From positions 1 through 64,000 of the forward strand of contig CAVPNH010000006.1 in assembly GCA_963706755.1 (NCBI GenBank): a stretch of 64,000 bases of DNA. The letters run 5' to 3'. This document shows, in pieces, positions 47,410 to 56,085 of the stretch. Each line of letters opens with the position of its first letter. Positions within the stretch are counted from its first letter, which is position 1. The notes below the pieces were generated by a model that saw nothing but the letters and a program-made list of their open reading frames with translations, was not told the DNA's origin and ran no database searches. The position numbers and the translations under genes were made by a program. Source of the DNA: RPQJ01 sp963706755 (lineage in GTDB: Bacteria; Pseudomonadota; Gammaproteobacteria; Steroidobacterales; Steroidobacteraceae).

Positions 47410-47922
47410 TCAGCGGTCCCGAGGCTGGAGGACCTCGCGCAGCCGCCTGAACAATTGCCGGGCGGCCGCCGGCGGGCGCGACGCCGATTGCTCGGCCCGG
47501 GCCTGACGGGCCAGCGCGCGCAGCTGCTGCAGGGTCGCTGGGTCGGCGATCCCGGCGAATTCGGTCCAGGCCGCGGCTTCGTCCGCGAGCAGGCGGTCGC
47601 GCCAGCGTTCGACGGCCTTCTCGCGCTGGAGGCGCTGGCGGTCGGTCTCGCCGCGGCGCTCGAGGGCGACCCGGATCGGCTCGGTGTCGATGCGTCGCAG
47701 GAGCTTTCCGATGTAGAGGCGTTGCCTCGCGCGGGCGCCGTTGCTCGTGATGCGCCGGGCGACGAGGACCGCCTCGCGGACGTCGTCCGGCAGTGGCATT
47801 GCCGCGAGTTCCGCCTCGGGCAGCTCCACGAGTTCCCAGCCGAGATCCTGGAGGTCGCGGCTCTGCCGCTTCTTCTCGCTCCGGCTCGGCAGCTCGTCGT
47901 CTTCGTGGTGCGTGTCGCCCAT
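47410..47922 (-). CDS. darP: Ribosome-associated protein DarP (YjgA, DUF615)
   Basis: 170 residues. The motifs PSRSEKKRQSRDLQDLGWEL and RRITSNGARARQRLYIGKLL are typical of the DUF615/YjgA family, an assembly factor of the 50S subunit. It is highly charged. It is divergent from pmbA, an arrangement found in many gammaproteobacteria. Confidence 0.92.
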   Translation of the reverse strand: MGDTHHEDDELPSRSEKKRQSRDLQDLGWELVELPEAELAAMPLPDDVREAVLVARRITSNGARARQRLYIGKLLRRIDTEPIRVALERRGETDRQRLQREKAVERWRDRLLADEAAAWTEFAGIADPATLQQLRALARQARAEQSASRPPAAARQLFRRLREVLQPRDR

Positions 47923-48007
47923 CCGTCCTCCGCGCAGGATGCTAGCACGCGGGGGTCGCAGCCCCCGCCGCTGCTAGAATGCGCGCATCCTGGTACCCGG
48001 CGGAATC

Positions 48008-49357
48008 ATGTCCAGCAATCGAACCATGGCGCCAGCGGCGGACGGCGCGGACCTGCTTGCGCTCGTCGAGATCTCCCTCCAGGAGGCGAAAGCGCTCGGC
48101 GCCTCGCAGGCCGAGGCGGCGGTCAGCGTGGACGTCGGCCTCTCGGTCTCCGTGCGCCTCGGCGAGGTCGAGAATGTCGAGTACCAGCGCGACCGCGGCA
48201 TGGGCGTCACGGTGTACTTCGGCACGCGCAAGGGCACGGCCAGCACGGCGGACCTGAGCGCGGCGGCGCTGCGCGAGACGGTCGCGAAAGCCTGCAGCAT
48301 CGCGCGGTTCACCGCGGAGGATCCCTGCGCCGGCCTGGCGGACCCGGACACGCTTGCGACCGACGTGCCGGAGCTCGATCTCTCTCATCCCTGGGACCTG
48401 ACGCCGGAGGGCGCCTGCGAGTTGGCGCTTCGGTGCGAGGCGGCGGCGATGGCCGTGGACCCGCGCATCACCAATTCCGAGGGCGCCGGTGTGAGCACGC
48501 ACCGCGGCCTGCGCGCCTACGGCAACACGCACGGATTCCTCAGGGCCTACCCCGGCACGGTCCACAGCGTGAGCTGCGCGGTGCTGGGCACCGAAGGCGA
48601 CGCGATGGAGCGCGACTACTGGTACTCGACCGTCCGTGACTGGCGCGAACTCGAGGACGCCGAGAGCGTGGGCCGGATGAGCGGCGAACGGGCGGTGAGT
48701 CGCCTGGGTGCGAGAAAACTCGGCACGACAAGGGCGCCGGTGCTCTTCAGTGCCGACGTCGCGCGCGGGCTCATCAGTCACTTCATCGGTGCGGTGCGAG
48801 GCGGCAGCCAGTACCGCCGTGCCTCGTTCCTGCTCGACGCGGCGGGCCAGCAGGTCTTTCCGGACTGGTTCAACCTTTCGGAGCGACCGCACATCGCCCG
48901 GGCGCTCGCGAGCGCGCCATTCGACCACGAGGGTGTCGCCACCCGCGACCGCGAACTCGTCGCCGGCGGTGTGCTGCTCGGCTACGTGCTCAGCAGCTAC
49001 TCGGCGCGCAAGCTCGGCCTGCGCACCACCGGAAATGCGGGTGGCAACTACAACCTCATCGTGCCGGGGCGCGGCCGCGACTTCGACGGCATGCTGCGCC
49101 TCATGGATCGCGGCCTGCTCGTGACGGAGTTGATGGGGCAGGGCGTGAACGGCGTGACCGGCGATTACTCGCGTGGCGCCACCGGATTCTGGGTCGAGGG
49201 CGGCCGGATCGCGTACCCGGTGCACGAGGTGACGGTGGCCGGCAACCTCAAGGACATGTACCGCAACCTGGTCGAGGTCGGCTCCGACGTGGATCTCCGC
49301 GGTGGCATTCGCACGGGCTCGATACTGCTCGGCGAGATGACCATCGCCGGCGACTGA
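48008..49357 (+). CDS. pmbA: Metalloprotease subunit TldE/PmbA
   Basis: 449 residues. It has the TldD/PmbA fold but lacks the HExxxH motif, as expected for the inactive partner. Conserved segments include VEYQRDRGMGVTVYFGTRKG, NSEGAGVSTHRGLRAYGNTH, YWYSTVRDWRELEDAESVG and NYNLIVPGRGRDFDGMLRLM with QGVNGVTGDYSRGATGFWVE. It pairs with TldD (42577-44079). Confidence 0.96.
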   Translation: MSSNRTMAPAADGADLLALVEISLQEAKALGASQAEAAVSVDVGLSVSVRLGEVENVEYQRDRGMGVTVYFGTRKGTASTADLSAAALRETVAKACSIARFTAEDPCAGLADPDTLATDVPELDLSHPWDLTPEGACELALRCEAAAMAVDPRITNSEGAGVSTHRGLRAYGNTHGFLRAYPGTVHSVSCAVLGTEGDAMERDYWYSTVRDWRELEDAESVGRMSGERAVSRLGARKLGTTRAPVLFSADVARGLISHFIGAVRGGSQYRRASFLLDAAGQQVFPDWFNLSERPHIARALASAPFDHEGVATRDRELVAGGVLLGYVLSSYSARKLGLRTTGNAGGNYNLIVPGRGRDFDGMLRLMDRGLLVTELMGQGVNGVTGDYSRGATGFWVEGGRIAYPVHEVTVAGNLKDMYRNLVEVGSDVDLRGGIRTGSILLGEMTIAGD

Positions 49358-49369
49358 GCGCCGTCGCGG

Positions 49370-50689
49370 TCAGCCGTTCCCGCGGACCAGGTCCAGGAGC
49401 GTGCGGCTGCCGGCGCTCGCCCGCAGCGCCTCGTCGGCGCGGCGCACGACCTCGTCGGCCGCCGCCACCGGCCGCGGCTCCGGCCGCCGCGGGTCGGGCA
49501 TCTCGTGGCGGATCGCATCGAAGATTGCCGCGAGCGTGATTGCGCTCAGGTCCCGGGCCGGGACCAGCGTGTCGTCTTCGGCCGTGAGCACCAGCCCGTG
49601 CGACTCGAGTGCGGACACGACGCTGCCCAGCACGGTCGCGGGAACGTCGAGCTGTTCGGCGAGCACGTTTGTGGTCAAGCGCTCCGCGCCCTGCACGAAC
49701 CGCTCGGCCAGCAGGAACATCGCCGACATCGCCAGCCGTTCGCGCAGCGCGCCCGTGGTCGGTATGTCCGCGTGCCCGGTGCGCAGGTGCTCGGGGTGCT
49801 GCACGTAGAACGAAAGCTGCGCGCCGAGCAGCAGGATGAGCCAGCTCAGGTACAGCCAGAACAGGAACAGGAACACGACCGCGAGGCCGGCGTAGACCGC
49901 CGAGAGACTTGCGGAATACACCACGATGCGCGCGAACAGCGCGCCCACCGATGCCCAGAGCAGTCCGCCGAAGAGTGTGCCGACCACCGCGGGCCATAAC
50001 CGCACGCGGGTGTTGGGCATGTAGACGTAGAGGAAGGCAAAGAGCCCGAGGATCAGCGCATACGGCGCGAGGTGCGTGCGGGTCGCCCCGCCCGCGTGGC
50101 CCGCGGCCGCGCCCGAGAGCTTCGCCACGACCGCGCTCGCCTCCAGCGAGCCGAGCATCACCATGGCGACGACCGCGAGCGCAGGGACGACCAGCAGCAC
50201 GACCAGGTACTCGGTCGCGCGGCGCGCGAAGCTGCGCGGCCGGTCCACGTGCCAGGTGAAGTTGAGGGCCTCCTCGATCTTCTGCACCGTCGCGATCGCG
50301 GTGTAGAGGAGGAACACGAACCCGACCGTGCCGAGCAGCGTGCCCTGCACGTTCTCGACGAAGCCCATGATGCGCTCGGTGAGCCGGTAGCCCTGGTCGC
50401 CGAGCGGACGCAGGAACTCGTAGAGCACGGGCTCGAGCTGGCGGTGATAGCCGAAGGCCTTGAGCACGGAAAAGGCGACGGCCACGACCGGCACGATCGC
50501 GAAGAGCGTCGTGTAGACGAGGCCCATGGCCCGGAGCCCGAGCTCGCCGCGCGCGATGTCCCGCAGGAGCGCGTACACGTAGCGCACCGGCGTCGCGAGG
50601 GCGACGAGCGCCCGGCTGCCGAGCGACTCGGGCAGGTCGAACAGCCAGTGCTCGATGCGCAGGTGCAGGGACGGGAACTGCGCGGCCAT
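49370..50689 (-). CDS. YihY/BrkB family membrane protein with C-terminal winged-helix-like region
   Basis: 439 residues. Six membrane helices with the family motifs RGELGLRAMGLVYTTLFAIV, FVFLLYTAIATVQKIEEALN (followed by FTWHV) and YAGLAVVFLFLFWLYLSWLI. The last 130 residues (LAMSAMFLLAERFVQGAERL ... AEQLDVPATVLGSVVSALES) look like a winged-helix domain absent from short homologues of about 290 residues. The function is unsettled; the old RNase BN label is known to be wrong. Confidence 0.9.
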   Translation of the reverse strand: MAAQFPSLHLRIEHWLFDLPESLGSRALVALATPVRYVYALLRDIARGELGLRAMGLVYTTLFAIVPVVAVAFSVLKAFGYHRQLEPVLYEFLRPLGDQGYRLTERIMGFVENVQGTLLGTVGFVFLLYTAIATVQKIEEALNFTWHVDRPRSFARRATEYLVVLLVVPALAVVAMVMLGSLEASAVVAKLSGAAAGHAGGATRTHLAPYALILGLFAFLYVYMPNTRVRLWPAVVGTLFGGLLWASVGALFARIVVYSASLSAVYAGLAVVFLFLFWLYLSWLILLLGAQLSFYVQHPEHLRTGHADIPTTGALRERLAMSAMFLLAERFVQGAERLTTNVLAEQLDVPATVLGSVVSALESHGLVLTAEDDTLVPARDLSAITLAAIFDAIRHEMPDPRRPEPRPVAAADEVVRRADEALRASAGSRTLLDLVRGNG

Positions 50690-50692
50690 GCG

Positions 50693-51566
50693 CTATGCGG
50701 TGAGCCTGCGCAGCGCTTCCTGGTACTTCTCGCTGGTGCCGCGGATCACTTCCGGCGGCAGCTTCGGGCCGGGCGGCGTCTTGTTCCAGGCCAGCGTCTC
50801 GAGATAGTCGCGCACGAACTGCTTGTCGAACGAGGGCGGGCTCGTGCCGGGCGCGTACGTGTCCACCGGCCAGAAGCGCGATGAGTCCGGGGTGAGCGCC
50901 TCGTCGATCAGGGTGAGCGTGCCGGCCTCGTCCACGCCGAACTCGAACTTGGTGTCGGCGATGATGATGCCGCGGGCCAGCGCGTGCGCGGCGGCGAACT
51001 CGTAGAGCGCGATCGCGGTGTCGCGGACCCGGGCGGCGAGGGTGGTGCCGATTGCGGCTTCGATCTCGGCGAAGCCCACGTTCTCGTCGTGCTGGCCGCG
51101 GTCGGCCTTGGTCGAGGGCGTGAAGATGGGTTGCGGCAGGCGGTCCGCCATGCGCAGCCCGGGCGGGAGCCGGATGCCGCAGACTTCCCCCGTGCTCTGG
51201 TAGTCCTTCCAGCCCGATCCGATCAGGTAGCCGCGGACCACGGCCTCCACTGGCAGCGCCTTCAGGCGCCGCACGACCATGCAGCGGTCCGCAATGGTCG
51301 CGCGCTCGGCCGCGTCCGGCACAGCGCGCTCGAGCGGGTAGTCCGCGAGGTGGTTCGGCACGATGTGGCCGCGTGCGGGCGAACCAGTAGTTCGAGATGC
51401 TGGTGAGCACGCGGCCCTTCCCGGGGATGGGATCGGGCAGCACCACGTCGAACGCGCTCAGGCGGTCGGTCGTGACGATCAGCATGTGCCGCTCGTCCAC
51501 GGCGTAGATGTCGCGCACCTTGCCCTGGTGGATGCGCGTGAGGCCGCGCAGGCTGGACTCGTGCAT
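50693..51566 (-). CDS. purC: SAICAR synthetase PurC, single frameshift
   Basis: The N-terminal part reads IHQGKVRDIYAVDERHMLIV, TTDRLSAFDVVLPDPIPGKG and LTSISNYWFARTR, then an extra base near 51369 shifts the frame to VPNHLADYPLERAV, MVVRRLKALPVEAVVRGYLI and LIDEALTPDSSRFWPVDTYA. It joins aspartate to CAIR. The ATG at 51566 gives about 290 residues; an in-frame ATG at 51596 is possible. It lies 3 bp from the YihY gene and is divergent from djlA. Confidence 0.94.
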
Positions 51567-51699
51567 CGGGGGGGAGGCGGCAGTGCTGTCGGGCATTGCG
51601 GGGATTCCGGTGTCGGGGCGCGGGCGCGGCGCTGCTACCATACTGCGCTGCGGCGTACGGTCAGTGTTGCAGCAGCGTTCCCCGGCGGTCAAGGAATCC

Positions 51700-52497
51700 A
51701 TGGGCTGGTACGGAAAACTCATAGGCGCGGTACTCGGCGCGATCATCGGGCGCGGGCTCTTCGGCGCGATCGTCGGCTTCCTGCTCGGGCACCAGTTCGA
51801 CCGCCGTGCGCAGGATGGACGGGCTGCCGGGGGAGGCGACGCCGGCGCGCGGAGCCGGGCCTTCTTCCGCGCGACCTTCCAGGTCATGGGCCACGTTGCG
51901 AAGGCGGACGGACGGGTCACGACGCAGGAGATCGATGCCGCGCGGGCCGTCATGCGCCGCTTCTCGCTCGGGGAGGCGGACGTCGGTCGCGCCATCGAGT
52001 ACTTCACCGACGGCAAGCGAGCCGATTTTCCGCTCGAGCCGGTGCTCGCGGAACTCAGCGCCTCCGCGGCGGGCCGCGGCGACCTGCGGCGCCTGTTCGT
52101 GCAGATCCAGCTCGAGGCCTCGATGCTGGGCGGGGGGCTGAACCCGGCTTCGCGGGCGGTGTTCGCGCGCATGTGCAGCGCGCTCGGCATCTCGGCCGCG
52201 GAGTTCGCCGCGCTCGAGGCCATGCTGCGCATGCAGTCGTACGGGCGGTCCGCAGGACCGCAGCCGTCCCGGGGCGCACCGTCGCGGCTTGCCGATGCCT
52301 ACCAGGTGCTGGGCGTGCGCCCGGACGCGGGCGATCGCGAGGTCAAGCTCGCCTATCGTCGTCTCGTGAGCCAGAACCACCCGGACAAGCTGGTCGCGAA
52401 CGGCCTGCCCGAGTCCATGATCGAGGCGGCGCACGAGCGGACGCGAAGCATCCTCGAGGCCTATGAAGCGATACGCGACAGCCGGGGGATGAAATAG
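51700..52497 (+). CDS. djlA: Membrane-anchored DnaJ-like co-chaperone DjlA
   Basis: 265 residues. The glycine-rich N-terminal helix GKLIGAVLGAIIGRGLFGAI anchors it. A TerB-like domain (FFRATFQVMGHVAKADGRVT) and a C-terminal J domain with the HPD triad (LVSQNHPDKLVANGLP) follow. It stimulates DnaK ATPase at the inner membrane. AAGGAA precedes the ATG at 51700. Confidence 0.94.
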   Translation: MGWYGKLIGAVLGAIIGRGLFGAIVGFLLGHQFDRRAQDGRAAGGGDAGARSRAFFRATFQVMGHVAKADGRVTTQEIDAARAVMRRFSLGEADVGRAIEYFTDGKRADFPLEPVLAELSASAAGRGDLRRLFVQIQLEASMLGGGLNPASRAVFARMCSALGISAAEFAALEAMLRMQSYGRSAGPQPSRGAPSRLADAYQVLGVRPDAGDREVKLAYRRLVSQNHPDKLVANGLPESMIEAAHERTRSILEAYEAIRDSRGMK

Positions 52498-52542
52498 GCC
52501 GCGGGCCTGCTACAGTCCCGGCAGCGCCGGAGGAGCCACGAC

Positions 52543-53214
52543 ATGCCAGAGCCCTGGATCGCCCCGTCCATCCTGTCCGCCGACTTCTCGCGTCTCGGCG
52601 AGGAAGTGCGCGCGGTGCTCGACGCGGGCGCCGACCTGATCCACTTCGACGTGATGGACAACCATTACGTGCCGAACCTGACCATCGGCCCGCTGGTCTG
52701 CGAGGCGCTGCGCAAGTCCGGCATCACCGCGCCGATCGACGTTCACCTGATGGTGAAGCCGGTGGACCGGATCGTGCCGGACTTCGCAAAGGCGGGCGCC
52801 ACCTGGATCACCTTCCACCCCGAGGCGAGCGAGCATGTCGATCGCACGATCGGGCTGATACGGGAGCACGGCTGCCGGCCAGGGCTGGTGCTGAATCCCG
52901 CCTCGCCGCTCAGCTGGCTCGATCATGTGCTCGAGAAGATCGACATGGTGCTGCTCATGTCGGTGAACCCGGGCTTCGGCGGCCAGTCCTTCATCCCGTC
53001 GGCGCTGCCGAAGCTGAAGCGCGTGCGCGAGATGATCGACCGCAGCGGGCGCGAGGTCCGGCTCGAGGTGGACGGTGGCGTGAAGGTGGACAACATCGGC
53101 GCGGTCGCCGCGGCGGGTGCCGACACCTTCGTCGCGGGATCCGCGATCTTCAGCGCGAAGGACTACCGCTCGACGATCGCAGCCATGCGGAGCGAGATCG
53201 CCCGGGCACGCTGA
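52543..53214 (+). CDS. rpe: Ribulose-phosphate 3-epimerase
   Basis: 223 residues. IAPSILSADFSRLGEEVRAV, IHFDVMDNHYVPNLTIGPLV (metal-binding His and Asp), PIDVHLMVKPVDRIVPDFAK, LLMSVNPGFGGQSFIPSALP and LEVDGGVKVDNIGAVAAAGA are the canonical blocks. It interconverts ribulose-5-P and xylulose-5-P in the pentose phosphate pathway. GCCGGAGGAGC precedes the ATG. Confidence 0.98.
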   Translation: MPEPWIAPSILSADFSRLGEEVRAVLDAGADLIHFDVMDNHYVPNLTIGPLVCEALRKSGITAPIDVHLMVKPVDRIVPDFAKAGATWITFHPEASEHVDRTIGLIREHGCRPGLVLNPASPLSWLDHVLEKIDMVLLMSVNPGFGGQSFIPSALPKLKRVREMIDRSGREVRLEVDGGVKVDNIGAVAAAGADTFVAGSAIFSAKDYRSTIAAMRSEIARAR

Positions 53215-53315
53215 TCGGGGACCGCTGCGCCCGCCGGGCGCGGCCGGGGGAGGGCGGGACCCTCGTCTTCCGCGAGAGGGCTACTTGCTGGCCGCGCCGG
53301 CAGTCCGGGAAGAGA

Positions 53316-54095
53316 CTACGCCTCGTCCTCGCCGTCCTCATCGTCGTCGTCGTCATCATCATCGGCGGTGGCGGTGGCGGCCTTCGAGGTCCGCAGCGAC
53401 AACGGCGAGGGCGGGCTCGGCTGGGTCGACATCTGCGCGGCCTTGCCCTTGAGCTTCGGCCGCACGCCGAAGACCACCATGGTCTTGCCGCGCGCCGTGA
53501 GCAGGCCCTGTTCTTCCAGCACCTTGAGCACGCGGCCCGCCATTTCGCGCGAGCAGCCGACCAGACGGGAGAGTTCCTGCCGGCTCACCTTGATCTGCGT
53601 GCCCTCCGGATGCGTCATCGCGTCCGGCTCGTTGCACAGGTCCATGATCGCGTGCGCGACGCGGCCGGTGACGTCCACGAAGGCGAGGTCGCCGAGCTTC
53701 TTGTTGGTGCGGTCGAGGCGGCTCGCGAGCTGTGTCGCAAGCTCGAAGAGCAGCGTCGGGCTTTCGGCCGCGATCTGGCGGAAGCGCGGGTAGGTCATCT
53801 CGGCGAGCTCGCACTGGTTGCGAGTGCGCACCCAGGCGCTTCTCTGCGGCTGCTCGTTGAAGAGCCCCATCTCGCCGAAGAACTGGCCCTTGTTGAGGTA
53901 GGCCAGCACCATCTCGTTGCCTTCCTCGTCCTCGATCAGGACTTCGACGGAGCCCTTGATGACGTAGTAGAGGACGTCGGGCACGTCGCCCGCGTGGATC
54001 AGTACGGTCTTCGAAGGCACTGTGCGGATGCGGCAATAGCTCAGGAACCGGTTGATCGCCGGAATGTCACTGAGCGGTCTTCCACCGGTCTCCAT
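53316..54095 (-). CDS. crp: CRP-family transcriptional regulator (Clp/Crp-like) with acidic tail
   Basis: 259 residues. The cyclic-nucleotide domain shows VLIHAGDVPDVLYYVIKGSV and GQFFGEMGLFNEQPQRSAWV with the phosphate-binding GEMGLF-x(5)-RSA segment. The HTH is VSRQELSRLVGCSREMAGRV followed by LKVLEEQGLL, nearly identical to Crp recognition helices. Canonical Crp is about 210 residues; here an extra 45 or so end in a run of eight Asp (ATADDDDDDDDEDGEDEA), encoded by trinucleotide repeats. The ligand is probably cAMP or c-di-GMP (Xanthomonas Clp binds the latter); this is not decided by the sequence. Confidence 0.93.
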   Translation of the reverse strand: METGGRPLSDIPAINRFLSYCRIRTVPSKTVLIHAGDVPDVLYYVIKGSVEVLIEDEEGNEMVLAYLNKGQFFGEMGLFNEQPQRSAWVRTRNQCELAEMTYPRFRQIAAESPTLLFELATQLASRLDRTNKKLGDLAFVDVTGRVAHAIMDLCNEPDAMTHPEGTQIKVSRQELSRLVGCSREMAGRVLKVLEEQGLLTARGKTMVVFGVRPKLKGKAAQMSTQPSPPSPLSLRTSKAATATADDDDDDDDEDGEDEA

Positions 54096-54166
54096 GCGTA
54101 CTGCCCCGCGGTTTATGTCAAACGATCCGTGGATTTAATAGCAAGTACGCGTCGCACCGCAAGTTT

Positions 54167-54815
54167 TCAGACGTGATAGGCGGTGCGGGTCATGACGCGC
54201 GCGGCGCGGCGCATGAGTTCGCGGACGGGCCGGGGCAGTTCACGGCCGCCGGCGTTGCGCGCATCGGAGCCATGGCGAGCCTCGTCGTCCTGCATCTGGC
54301 TCACGATCCGGCGCGAGCGCTCGTCGCCCTCCGGCAGCTCGTGCATGTGCGATTCGAGGTGCTCGCACGACCTGTCGTTCGGTCTCCGCGACGAAGCCGA
54401 GGCTGGTGCGGTCGCCGGCGAGCCCGGTGACCGCGCCGATCGCGAATGCGCCTGCGTACCAGACGGGGGCGAGCAGGCTGGTGTGGCTGTCGAGTTCGCG
54501 CACGCGCGCCTCGCACCATGCGAGGTGGTCGGTCTCGTCGCGGGCCGCGTCGAGCAGGGTCGCGCGGATCCCGGGGTCACGGGCCGTGAGCGCCTGGCCG
54601 TGGTAGAGGGCCTGGGCGGCAATTTCCCCGGCGTGGTTCACCCGCATGAGGCCGGCGGCGTGGCGCCGGGCAGCGGTCTCGGTCACCGACTCCGGGGCGG
54701 GCCCGGCGGGGTTGGGGCGGGCGGCCACGTTGGCGGCGGCCACAGTGCGCAAGCCCCGGTCGAACTCCCGGATCAGGGCGTCGACCAGGCCAAGCGGCCG
54801 GTGTCTGGTGCTCAT
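54167..54815 (-). CDS. coq7: 3-demethoxyubiquinol 3-hydroxylase Coq7, single frameshift
   Basis: The first frame has MRVNHAGEIAAQALYHGQAL (first Glu ligand and EXXH-type site), ARDETDHLAWCEARVRELDS and FAIGAVTGLAGDRTSLGFVA with ETERQV. One extra base near 54368 moves to the frame with CEHLESHMHELPEGDERSRR and QMQDDEARHGSDA, the second diiron set. Total length is about 215 residues. It hydroxylates the ubiquinone ring. Its presence implies aerobic respiration with ubiquinone. Confidence 0.93.
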
Positions 54816-54999
54816 GGCTCATTATAGATAGGTGTGCGGGGCGCAGATCCCGGATCCGGGGGCCGGGGAGGGGTCGAGGATGGTCGGGGCAGCGCATGGC
54901 GGCGTGTGGAACGGTCCTGCGGCCGCCCTTGGAGCGGGCCCTGAGGGACCGGAATGGCCGAGGGCCGCCCGGGCCCGGCCCGGCGGCCCGTTCCCGGCT

Positions 55000-55028
55000 T
55001 TGCAAAGAGGTCCCGCCTACAGTAAGAT
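55000..55028 (+). promoter_or_regulatory. Sigma70 promoter of rplM-rpsI
   Basis: TTGCAA (55000-55005), a 17-bp spacer and TAAGAT (55023-55028), 43 bp before the rplM ATG. The rest of the 54816-54999 gap is GC-rich and shows no gene. Confidence 0.75.
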
Positions 55029-55071
55029 TCGCGGCTCTTTGCAGGATAGACAGGTTCCCTGGGGCCTCCCT

Positions 55072-55500
55072 ATGAGCACTTTTTTCGCACGCTCCGAGAC
55101 GGTGCGGCGTGACTGGTATGTGGTGGACGCGAGCGGCAAGACGCTCGGCCGCCTCGCCACCCAGCTCGCCATGCGCCTGCGCGGGAAGCACAAGCCCGAG
55201 TACACGCCCCACGTGGACACCGGCGACCACATCATCGTTCTCAATGCCGAGAAGATCCACGTCACCGGCGACAAGCTGCGCGACAAGGTCTACTACTGGC
55301 ACACCGGCGCCATCGGCGGCATCAAGAGCAAGACGCTCGAGAAGATGCTGGCCGAGCACCCGGAGCGCGCCATCGAGTTCGCGGTGAAGGGCATGCTGCC
55401 CAAGAACCCGCTCGGCCGCGCCATGTTCAAGAAGCTGCACGTGTTCCAGGGTGCCGCGCACCCGCACACCGCGCAGCAGCCCAAGCCGCTCGACCTCTGA
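55072..55500 (+). CDS. rplM: Ribosomal protein uL13
   Basis: 142 residues starting MSTFFARSETVRRDWYVVDA, with GKTLGRLATQLAMRLRGKHK, EYTPHVDTGDHIIVLNAEKI and VKGMLPKNPLGRAMFKKLHV. It is an early assembly protein of the 50S subunit. It is cotranscribed with rpsI. Confidence 0.98.
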   Translation: MSTFFARSETVRRDWYVVDASGKTLGRLATQLAMRLRGKHKPEYTPHVDTGDHIIVLNAEKIHVTGDKLRDKVYYWHTGAIGGIKSKTLEKMLAEHPERAIEFAVKGMLPKNPLGRAMFKKLHVFQGAAHPHTAQQPKPLDL

Positions 55501-55520
55501 CACCAGGCAAGGTTTCGACG

Positions 55521-55912
55521 ATGCCCGCTAGCACCAATTACGGCACCGGCCGCCGCAAGTCCTCCACGGCTCGCGTCCACCTGCGCCCCGGCACCGGCAC
55601 CATCCGCATCAACGGTCGCTCCATCGAGGAGTTCTTCGGCCGGCAGACTCGCGCATGATCGTGCGCCAGCCGCTCGAGACCGTGCAGATGGCCGACCGCT
55701 TCGACGTCGACGTGAACGTCGCCGGCGGCGGCATGACCGGCCAGGCCGGCGCGATCCGCCACGGGATCACGCGCGCGCTCATGGATTACGACGAGTCGCT
55801 GCGCAAGGCGCTGCGCACCGCGGGCTTCGTCACGCGCGACGCGCGCGAGGTCGAGCGCAAGAAGGTCGGCTTCCGCAAGGCCCGCCGCGGCACCCAGTTC
55901 TCGAAGCGCTAA
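55521..55912 (+). CDS. rpsI: Ribosomal protein uS9, single frameshift
   Basis: The first frame reads YGTGRRKSSTARVHLRPGTG and INGRSIEEFFGRQT; one base is missing near 55649 (expected QTARMIVRQPLE). The second frame continues MIVRQPLETVQMADRFDVDV, GGGMTGQAGAIRHGITRALM and KKVGFRKARRGTQFSKR, the tail that contacts P-site tRNA. The joined length of 130 residues is standard. The gene is essential, so this is probably an error. Confidence 0.96.
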
Positions 55913-55918
55913 CACGCT

Positions 55919-55992
55919 TGGGGGATCGTCTAGCGGTAGGACTACGGACTCTGACTCCGTCAACCTAGGTTCGAATCCTAGTCCCCCAGCCA
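55919..55992 (+). tRNA. glnU: tRNA-Gln (anticodon CTG), CCA encoded
   Basis: The acceptor TGGGGGA pairs with TCCCCCA, the anticodon stem ACGGA/TCCGT encloses loop CTCTGAC (anticodon CTG), and the T arm CTAGG-TTCGAAT-CCTAG is perfect. Discriminator G then CCA. It lies 6 bp after the rpsI stop and is the last host gene before the integron. Confidence 0.97.
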
Positions 55993-56000
55993 CTCACCTG

Positions 56001-56025
56001 AAGGCCCGCGCAAGCGGGCCTTTTC
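56001..56025 (+). terminator. Rho-independent terminator after tRNA-Gln
   Basis: AAGGCCCGC, loop GCAA, GCGGGCCTT then TTCG/TTTG. It ends transcription of rplM-rpsI-tRNA before the integrase gene. Confidence 0.85.
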
Positions 56026-56085
56026 GTTTGCGGTGGCGATCGCGTGCGGACGATGCGCCCGCCTCGCGGGCGGCGCGCGCCGGCG

